Assembly: GCA_934215995.1 (NCBI GenBank) | Contig: CAKQBC010000127.1 | Coordinates: 1 to 6,898 of the forward strand | Direction: 5' to 3' | From: an uncultured Bacillus sp. | Lineage (GTDB): Bacteria > Bacillota > Bacilli > Bacillales > DSM-1321 | Length of the DNA: 6,898 nt | Shown here: positions 1-5,607 of the stretch, in pieces | Layout: each line of letters begins with the position of its first letter | How positions within the stretch are numbered: position 1 is the first letter of the stretch | Position numbers and translations under genes: made by a program | The notes under the pieces: generated by a model | Database searches by the model: none | The model's input: the letters and a program-made list of their open reading frames with translations, nothing else | Told to the model about the DNA's origin: nothing

Positions 1-2193
1 TACCGTGTACCCTGATTGCAAAGATCCATTTTTGCCCGGAGCAGATACTTCAAGTTTTGCCGGGAACGTCTCCGATAGTTGAACACCAGATAAGACAACT
101 TGATCTTGTTTAATTGCATTTGCTGCATCCCCGGTAATATTCACCGGTTTAACAGTATAAATAATCGTTGCCGGTTCGCCGACCTTGGCCGGTTTAGGTG
201 CATCAGTTGTTCTGCTGACCTCGAGATTTGTGTTTATTTTGACAATTTTCACTGTAAATTCTTTAGTCGCAACGGCACCCCTTGCGTCTATCGCTTCAAT
301 TTTTATCTTTGCTTCTCCTCCATCGGGCAGATTATGCTTGATGGAAGTATAGACTGTCGTATCCTTAGGGATATTATCCGCTGAGTAAACAACTTTGCCG
401 TTCACCGTCACCTTTGTGCTTAGAAGCTTATCCCTCAAATCGAAATCCTCAAGCAAATAAGAGAGTTCGATATCCTGGTTTGCCGGGATGCTCTCATTTT
501 CTTTAGGCGTTATGAGTGTAATGGCCGGGGCATGGTTTGAACCAAGGAACGCCCGGTACATCGTATTTACAAATAGTTTCTGTTCACTGACAGGGAAGCC
601 ATTCTGGTGCCCTGTTCCTGAATAAGTGATATTGCCCTTGGTATACATATAATAATGGTTATAGCTGTCATACACATCCCTGCTGCTGCCGACCATATTG
701 TACCAGGACGTTATATTGGGATCTTCAAGATCGAGTGTGAAATACTGATTATGTGTAGTCGCTACACCTAAGTAGCCACTGCTATCCTCTATTTTCTTCA
801 AATCATACGGGTAAACCGTCAACAGGCCATCATTGATTCTTTTGGTGAGCTTAGAAGTACCTGGCGCCCCGAACCCAATATCCGTTTGTGGCTGTATTTG
901 GCCTGTTGCGTTCATATAGCGGGTAACCCATAGATTATTATCAGTGCTGTTGCTTTTAAAAACAGTATCATGCGTGAACATGATGCTTTGTTCGGATTCG
1001 ATAAAACGATCAATGGAGGGGACGACTGTATCGCTGAGTTTCGCGTTTACATTATAGCTGTCCCCGAAACCAAAGATAATCATGTCATAAGTTCCGTTCA
1101 GATTCCGATGATACGAGTTCTTGAATTGGTCCATATTTATGACATCGATATTGATATCATATTCACTTGTTCTTTTCAAAAAGCTTTGCGTCATATTGCT
1201 TGACGTTTTCAACGAGCTGTTTGACGAATTCGTCGGCATCACCTGAAGCACCTTAATGCCCACTGTCTGATCAATGAAGTAAATTCTTCCAGTTTGATAA
1301 TCTTTTAGATTTGTAGCTGTATCGACCAGTTCAAGTTTCCAGTTCCTGATGCCGGAATACCCCTTCGGCAATTTATAGGTAACTGTCATGCTATTGCCAG
1401 TCACCGGTTTCTCCAAAACGACTTCACTCGTATCATACCGGTCATTAAAATCCGAGTCGATATACAGCTTCGCGCTTAAGGCCCTCTCATTCACATTCTG
1501 AGGCTGGTTCACATTAAAGGAAAAGCTTAATGTTTCTCCTTGTTTGTATTTTTTCGTTTCAGTAAAGTCTGGAGATGACGTAAGCGTCATTTTAGGGCGG
1601 ACCAAGCTATTGGATTCGTTATATCTTTCTAATGACTCTTTCAGATAATCATAGAATGGTAGTTCGAACAATTTCCATTGCAACTTATCATAGACGATTA
1701 CATTCTGGTTGTTGCCGTTCAAATATTGCTGAAATTTATTGTTAAGCTTTGTCCCTGTTCTTATGCTGCTTCTATGCAGTATTACTAATTGCTTGCGATT
1801 AATGAAATCATTGATGATTTCATTGGCTTTCAGATTAGTAATATCATTTTGATACGCCTTTGTATCATGGCACCCTTTACAATAGCCCCGGCCATTTGAA
1901 CTATAGGTCCCTTCGGTTATCGCAATCGCATCATATTTCCCGTCCAGCTCTTCACGCTTGGCGACAAATTGCTTCATCGATACCGTGGTGATATCCAATG
2001 AGTAATTAGAACCATTCTTAATTGCACTTAATTGAGACGGGTCATCGGTCTGGTCGACAATCTCCAGAACCTTTAGGGTTGTGGTTGAAGCCTTCGCTTC
2101 TTTATTGTCAAATCCAGATGATACCGGAATCACTTGCAGGATCAGCAATGCAATGATTACAGATACAATGCTTTTATATGTTCGTTTTTTCAT
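1..2193 (-). CDS. Large secreted multidomain protein, DUF5057-like, function unknown (partial; C-terminus beyond window)
   Basis: The frame is open without a stop from the ATG at 2193 to position 1, giving 731 visible residues; the C-terminus is missing. The N-terminus is a signal peptide: basic MKKRTYK, a hydrophobic stretch at about 8-28, and an AKA|S signal peptidase I site at 33-36, so the protein is exported. Domains by eye: an alpha/beta domain at about 40-145, an Ig-like domain at about 200-306, a second alpha/beta domain at about 311-550 (including YSGTGHQNGFP, like the GH-containing strand of ThuA/class I amidotransferase-like folds), an Ig-like domain at about 555-655, and the start of another beta-rich domain to 731. 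The two alpha/beta domains look like diverged copies. A CKGCH motif lies at 105-109 and a DxDxNxxxDxxE loop at 246-257. No LPXTG or other anchor is visible, but the C-terminus is absent. The DUF5057 assignment is recalled from the sequence style, not searched. Sampled lines look more AT-rich than valS. Coding is near certain; the role is unknown, with a surface or matrix protein the likeliest guess. Confidence 0.85.
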   Translation of the reverse strand, partial: MKKRTYKSIVSVIIALLILQVIPVSSGFDNKEAKASTTTLKVLEIVDQTDDPSQLSAIKNGSNYSLDITTVSMKQFVAKREELDGKYDAIAITEGTYSSNGRGYCKGCHDTKAYQNDITNLKANEIINDFINRKQLVILHRSSIRTGTKLNNKFQQYLNGNNQNVIVYDKLQWKLFELPFYDYLKESLERYNESNSLVRPKMTLTSSPDFTETKKYKQGETLSFSFNVNQPQNVNERALSAKLYIDSDFNDRYDTSEVVLEKPVTGNSMTVTYKLPKGYSGIRNWKLELVDTATNLKDYQTGRIYFIDQTVGIKVLQVMPTNSSNSSLKTSSNMTQSFLKRTSEYDINIDVINMDQFKNSYHRNLNGTYDMIIFGFGDSYNVNAKLSDTVVPSIDRFIESEQSIMFTHDTVFKSNSTDNNLWVTRYMNATGQIQPQTDIGFGAPGTSKLTKRINDGLLTVYPYDLKKIEDSSGYLGVATTHNQYFTLDLEDPNITSWYNMVGSSRDVYDSYNHYYMYTKGNITYSGTGHQNGFPVSEQKLFVNTMYRAFLGSNHAPAITLITPKENESIPANQDIELSYLLEDFDLRDKLLSTKVTVNGKVVYSADNIPKDTTVYTSIKHNLPDGGEAKIKIEAIDARGAVATKEFTVKIVKINTNLEVSRTTDAPKPAKVGEPATIIYTVKPVNITGDAANAIKQDQVVLSGVQLSETFPAKLEVSAPGKNGSLQSGYTV

Positions 2194-2202
2194 TCCCATC
2201 CG

Positions 2203-2207
2203 CCTCC
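2203..2207 (-). promoter_or_regulatory. Ribosome binding site of the DUF5057-like gene
   Basis: The minus strand reads GGAGG here. Two in-frame ATGs follow, at 2199 (3 bases from the GGAGG) and 2193 (9 bases away). The second has normal Bacillus spacing and begins the typical MKKR signal peptide, so 2193 is chosen; the first would only add Met-Gly. Confidence 0.8.
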
Positions 2208-2240
2208 GGGAGTTATAGGATAAAATACCTTGTTTTCACT

Positions 2241-2246
2241 ATTATA
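2241..2246 (-). promoter_or_regulatory. Probable -10 element for the DUF5057-like gene
   Basis: The minus strand carries an exact TATAAT within TATATAATAGT, 47 bases upstream of the ATG, in the 137-base gap after the diguanylate cyclase terminator. No good TTGACA-like -35 is seen at 16-18 bases upstream (the hexamer at 17-base spacing is AAGAAA), so the promoter may need an activator or another sigma factor. The rest of the gap (2194-2330) is AT-rich and shows only the ribosome binding site and the terminator arm. Confidence 0.45.
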
Positions 2247-2319
2247 TATTACTGGACTGGAAATTTCTTTAAAAAATTGTTAAAGATTAGTAAAATATGA
2301 CACACCATTTCCCTAATAG

Positions 2320-2354
2320 AAAGAGGAGTGTCAGACCGGCTGACCCTCCTCTTT
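2320..2354 (-). terminator. Intrinsic terminator overlapping the 3' end of the diguanylate cyclase gene
   Basis: Arms 2320-2328 and 2346-2354 (AAAGAGGAG against CTCCTCTTT) pair perfectly. After one mismatch, 2330-2334 pairs with 2340-2344, leaving a 5-base loop. On the minus strand the 3' arm ends in TTT and continues CTATTAG, a modest U-rich tail. The last codons and the TGA stop (2333-2331) of the diguanylate cyclase lie within the hairpin. On the plus strand the structure is followed by five Ts, so it could also stop antisense transcription. It separates the cyclase from the DUF5057-like gene. Confidence 0.75.
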
Positions 2355-4085
2355 TTCAAGCAATCTTATATCACAGTATACACCGACTTTATTGCGACCT
2401 GCTTTTTTGGCGCCCATATACATTGCATTGTCTGCATTGCGGACGATATCCATGTAATCCGTGCTTTCTTTTGAGCATGAGGCAACGCCTATGCTTGCCG
2501 TCACGTAAAGGCTGATATCATTGCCGCCCGGCACTAGATTATCCTTCAGCATGATTGGGGATCCGGCTATTTCCTTGCGGATTTTTTCCCCTATATTGAA
2601 TGCCTCTATTTCATTTACTCCCGGAAGGACAACCATAAACTCTTCTCCCCCGTACCTTGCAACGATTCCGTCTTTCGGGCAATGCAGCTGCATTCTTTTT
2701 GTTGCTTCGCAAAGAACATGGTCGCCGCATTCATGTCCATATGTGTCATTGATTTTCTTAAAGAAATCAAGGTCGATCATGAGCAGGGAAAGCTCCTGCA
2801 ATGTTTCGTTCCGGATCATCTGATACTTGCGCCTCAGCATCTCTTTTACATATCCATGATTATAAGCGCCCGTAAGCAGGCATTTCTCGCTCTTCCGTTT
2901 CGTTTCCTGATAATGCTTTGCATTTTCAATAGAAATCGCCATATAACTGCACAGGATTTCCAGTATGTTCAGGTGCAGCTCCTCGAACAGCCGTTTTTTG
3001 GTGCCCGCCAGCAAAAGGATGCCTTCGATTTTTCCCTTTCGGATGATCGGTATGTACAGAAGGCTTTCCGCTTTATTATCATCTTCGACAGCAGCAACTG
3101 ATTTTTTCCACTCTTTTTTATCATTGAAAAGAAGTGACTTGCCGGAGCGCCATGATTTATAAGCGAGCTCCTCCAATTCCGGACGGATGGCACCGTCATA
3201 ATCCAAGCCGGCACTGTCCACCGAACGGAGCATTTCCAATCTTTCCCCCTTTTTCACATCAAGTACATACATCGATGCATCAGGGAAAAGCCGGCAAACC
3301 TCCTTAACGAACAAATCAAGCACAGCATGGGGATTCAGGCTTGCTGCCAGCTGGTGGCCAATCTCGCTTGTCCTATGCAAATGCTTATTGACCGTGACAG
3401 AGGAATAATACGCCTGCATGGCTATGGCAATGCTCACCAGCGGAAAACCGATAAAAAGAATCGCCACTATGCTAATCTTCTGATACAGAATGTAAAGGGC
3501 AAATCCGACCGGAAACACAATGATTGATGAAATGCCGTCCCAAAGCATGTCTTTTGACAGGAGGGGTCTTTTTTCCTTAAATACGATAACATCTATAATA
3601 TGAAGAATAACCTGATTCATAATGAAGCAAGTAAGTGCGTACGCCAGAATCGCCCAAATGTTTTCTTTCGTCATGATTTGGTCCGGATCGATACTGCCGC
3701 CGACGGCATAATAGGCCAGTCCACCTGACAGGGATATAAAGAAAAACATCAATGAATTAATGGGGATCCGAAGCATTTCATTTTTTCCGAGCCGGATCTT
3801 GATGAACAGGGCTCCAAGAGCCAGCTGTGTAAGAATAACCTCCGCGAACAGGCCGTATTCCAGAAAAACCGCCAATGAAACACCCTGCTGGAGAAAAATG
3901 GGCGTCTTGTTAATGATGATCGGAAAAGCAGCAACAAGGAAAAGAAGCAGCAAAAATGTCAGTCCGTTTACATTCATGAATTCACGGTTCGGCGGAAAAG
4001 CGTTATATACTTCCATAATCCCGTATGGAAAAATCAATACCCAGATAATCCATACCGCCATTTGCCGGTATTTACCCACACCCAT
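2331..4085 (-). CDS. Membrane-bound GAF-GGDEF diguanylate cyclase
   Basis: Predicted to condense two GTP into the second messenger c-di-GMP at the inner face of the membrane. The protein has 584 residues. Residues about 10-225 hold some seven or eight hydrophobic segments (for example 10-28, 42-58, 64-98, 110-127, 143-167, 186-223), forming a polytopic sensor region I cannot assign to a named family. A GAF-like domain covers about 240-390, with its start at the SEIGHQLAASL helix and the strand YIPIIRKGKIEGILLLAG. The GGDEF domain covers about 400-565. Metal-binding D438 lies in MIDLDFFKKIND, N446 and D455 are present, and the active-site signature is GGEEF at 479-483, so it should be active. 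The inhibitory RxxD site is degenerate (CPKD, 469-472). The start at 4085 is chosen because AAGGGGGG lies 7 bases upstream; a longer reading from 4169 lacks a binding site and would run through the -10 element. It lies 118 bases after folC. The signal sensed is unknown. Confidence 0.93.
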   Translation of the reverse strand: MGVGKYRQMAVWIIWVLIFPYGIMEVYNAFPPNREFMNVNGLTFLLLLFLVAAFPIIINKTPIFLQQGVSLAVFLEYGLFAEVILTQLALGALFIKIRLGKNEMLRIPINSLMFFFISLSGGLAYYAVGGSIDPDQIMTKENIWAILAYALTCFIMNQVILHIIDVIVFKEKRPLLSKDMLWDGISSIIVFPVGFALYILYQKISIVAILFIGFPLVSIAIAMQAYYSSVTVNKHLHRTSEIGHQLAASLNPHAVLDLFVKEVCRLFPDASMYVLDVKKGERLEMLRSVDSAGLDYDGAIRPELEELAYKSWRSGKSLLFNDKKEWKKSVAAVEDDNKAESLLYIPIIRKGKIEGILLLAGTKKRLFEELHLNILEILCSYMAISIENAKHYQETKRKSEKCLLTGAYNHGYVKEMLRRKYQMIRNETLQELSLLMIDLDFFKKINDTYGHECGDHVLCEATKRMQLHCPKDGIVARYGGEEFMVVLPGVNEIEAFNIGEKIRKEIAGSPIMLKDNLVPGGNDISLYVTASIGVASCSKESTDYMDIVRNADNAMYMGAKKAGRNKVGVYCDIRLLEKEEGQPV

Positions 4086-4092
4086 TCTGCTT

Positions 4093-4100
4093 CCCCCCTT
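4093..4100 (-). promoter_or_regulatory. Ribosome binding site deciding the cyclase start
   Basis: The minus strand reads AAGGGGGG, close to the AAGGAGG consensus, with 7 bases before the ATG at 4085. No comparable site precedes the in-frame ATG at 4169, so the shorter 584-residue product is preferred over 612. Confidence 0.75.
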
Positions 4101-4133
4101 ATGTGCGTGAACCAGCCACAGTATTTGTTGACT

Positions 4134-4139
4134 ATTATA
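4134..4139 (-). promoter_or_regulatory. Probable -10 element for the diguanylate cyclase gene
   Basis: An exact TATAAT on the minus strand sits in the 118-base folC-cyclase gap (4086-4203), 48 bases upstream of the ATG at 4085, predicting a leader of about 40 bases. The -35 region at 17-base spacing (TATATG) is poor. The surrounding core TATATAATAGT is identical to that before the DUF5057-like gene. I see no GC-rich terminator after folC in this gap, so read-through from folC is also possible. Confidence 0.45.
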
Positions 4140-4203
4140 TAACAATTCCGAATATACATATATACCCATTTCTTATAAAACAAAACTTTTTACCTACATA
4201 CTT

Positions 4204-5499
4204 CTACCTATTTTGTAGAAACAGCCTATTTCTCTGCAAAAAATATAATGATCCTGTCGCAACCAGCATAGTATTTTCATCCAACGCCGAAAGCCCGGTT
4301 TCCAAGGCTTTTCTCCAATTTTTTTCGACCTTCGGTTTCTTAAAGGTTGAGTAGGCTGCCAAATCCTCGGCTGCTAATGCACGCTCCATGTCGAATTCTG
4401 TAAAAATCATGTCGTCGGCAATCTTTTCAAGTTCAGAAACCATAAAGGCATTGTCCTTATCGGCAAGCGTTGCCATCACAATCATCAAGCGCTTTCCAGA
4501 AAACCTGCTTCTGAGCGTTTCAGACAGTGCCCGCACCCCTTCCTCATTATGCGAACCATCTACCATGATGAGCGGATTGGTGCTGATGATTTCCATACGC
4601 CCTTTCCACACAGCCTGTTTCAAGCTATCCCGCATCCGGGCTTCCTCTATCTTGAATCCAAGTATGGGCTGCAGAAGAATCGCCGCTGTCACAGCCAGTG
4701 ATGCATTTTCAACCTGATGCTTCCCAAGCATTGCGATAAAAAGATCCTTGTATTTGTTTTCCCGGAACGCAAAATCGAAGTATTCCCCTTTTTCCGTCGG
4801 CCTTGTATGGCGCAACTCCATGTCTGTCCCAAGTATATAAAGGCGGTTGTTCTGTTTATCGGCTTTTTCTCTGATGACTTCGAGTGCTTCGGGCTGTTTC
4901 GCTCCTGTCACAGTAATCCTGTCCTTCTTGATGATCCCTGCTTTTTCAAAGGCGATTGCTTTGATGTCATCCCCCAAAATATTCGTGTGGTCCAACGAAA
5001 TGTTCGTTATGACAGAAAGCAAGGGATCGATTACATTCGTTGAATCGAGTCGGCCGCCGAGCCCGGTTTCCATCAGGATGATATCAGGCCTTTTCTCTTG
5101 GAAATAGAGCAGTGCGATAATTGTGAGTATCTCGAATTGAGTCGGAAACAGATCCTCGCGCTCAAGCTGCTCCAAAGACGAGACAACTCCGTTAAAAATA
5201 CGCAAAAAATCTTCTTCCGATATGTATTCCTGATTATATGTAATTCTCTCCATCATCGTTTCGATATGCGGTGATGTAAAGGCAGATACCGTTAACCCGT
5301 GTTGCGAAAGGATTCCTTCCAAGAAATGAAGGGTCGATCCTTTCCCGTTTGTTCCCGCAATGTGGACAAATTTCATTTCAGGCAGCCGTATGTCCAAAAT
5401 GCGCACCAGCTCATGCATTCTTTCCAAGCCGAAATTCATCCCGAACTGTTTCTCCCTTTTTTCTAAATATGCATTCATTTCATCTATATGATTGATCAT
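4204..5499 (-). CDS. folC: Folylpolyglutamate synthase / dihydrofolate synthase
   Basis: A cytoplasmic Mur-ligase-family enzyme that adds glutamate to (tetrahydro)folates using ATP and, in bacteria, usually also converts dihydropteroate to dihydrofolate. It has 431 residues, the usual length (Bacillus subtilis FolC is about 430). Family signatures in order: ATP-binding loop HIAGTNGKGS at 46-55; the SPHIETMMERI loop from 76; METGLGGRLDSTNVI at about 143-157; TNISLDHTNILG at about 165-176; FEKAGIIK at about 184-191, holding K186, the probable carbamylated lysine; KQPEALEVI; WKGRMEI at 298-304, usually WPGR in relatives; and VDGSHNEEG at 313-321, usually DGAHN. The protein is intact with no missing catalytic motif. 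AGGAG stands 9 bases before the ATG. It follows valS by about 110 bases with a hairpin between, matching the valS-folC order of Bacillus. Whether it has its own promoter or depends on read-through is not clear from the sequence. Confidence 0.97.
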   Translation of the reverse strand: MINHIDEMNAYLEKREKQFGMNFGLERMHELVRILDIRLPEMKFVHIAGTNGKGSTLHFLEGILSQHGLTVSAFTSPHIETMMERITYNQEYISEEDFLRIFNGVVSSLEQLEREDLFPTQFEILTIIALLYFQEKRPDIILMETGLGGRLDSTNVIDPLLSVITNISLDHTNILGDDIKAIAFEKAGIIKKDRITVTGAKQPEALEVIREKADKQNNRLYILGTDMELRHTRPTEKGEYFDFAFRENKYKDLFIAMLGKHQVENASLAVTAAILLQPILGFKIEEARMRDSLKQAVWKGRMEIISTNPLIMVDGSHNEEGVRALSETLRSRFSGKRLMIVMATLADKDNAFMVSELEKIADDMIFTEFDMERALAAEDLAAYSTFKKPKVEKNWRKALETGLSALDENTMLVATGSLYFLQRNRLFLQNR

Positions 5500-5508
5500 G
5501 ATTTATTG

Positions 5509-5513
5509 CTCCT
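5509..5513 (-). promoter_or_regulatory. Ribosome binding site of folC
   Basis: The minus strand reads AGGAG, 9 bases before the ATG at 5499, supporting that start over the downstream in-frame ATG at codon 8. Confidence 0.75.
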
Positions 5514-5563
5514 ATCCATATAACCTATAAGGCTTATGATACATCAGCCGCTCCCGATACAGC

Positions 5564-5598
5564 AAAAGGGCAATCCCAAACATACCAGGATTGCCCTT
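5564..5598 (-). terminator. Hairpin terminator or attenuator between valS and folC
   Basis: A perfect 11-bp inverted repeat, AAGGGCAATCC (5566-5576) against GGATTGCCCTT (5588-5598), with an 11-base loop, begins 9 bases after the valS stop. On the minus strand the stem ends in a run of only four Ts (5567-5564) and then GCTG, so termination may be partial and allow some read-through into folC. On the plus strand it is followed by CCTTGCC, which does not look like a terminator tail. Confidence 0.65.
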
Positions 5599-5607
5599 CC
5601 TTGCCGA

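Noticed and set aside
100..384. 94-codon plus-strand frame, and the similar 970-1203 frame
   Set aside because: Both are antisense to the continuously open 731-codon minus-strand frame that has a signal peptide and ribosome binding site.
2197..2199. ATG two codons upstream of the chosen start of the secreted protein
   Set aside because: Only 3 bases from GGAGG, too close for normal initiation; the ATG at 2193 has 9-base spacing.
2227..2241. ComK-box-like AAAA...TTTT palindrome upstream of the secreted protein gene
   Set aside because: The spacer is 7 bases instead of the 5 of a ComK box and there is no second box at the required distance; expected by chance in AT-rich DNA.
2682..3101. 139-codon open frame on the plus strand
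   Set aside because: Antisense to the GAF-GGDEF region of a well-supported gene; composition is a shadow translation.
4086..4169. Longer cyclase start at 4169 (612 residues)
   Set aside because: No ribosome binding site precedes it, and the extra codons run over the TATAAT element and the good Shine-Dalgarno sequence for 4085.
4140..4203. A- and T-rich run after folC as a possible terminator
   Set aside because: AAAAAGTTTTGTTTT can pair only weakly and lacks a GC stem.
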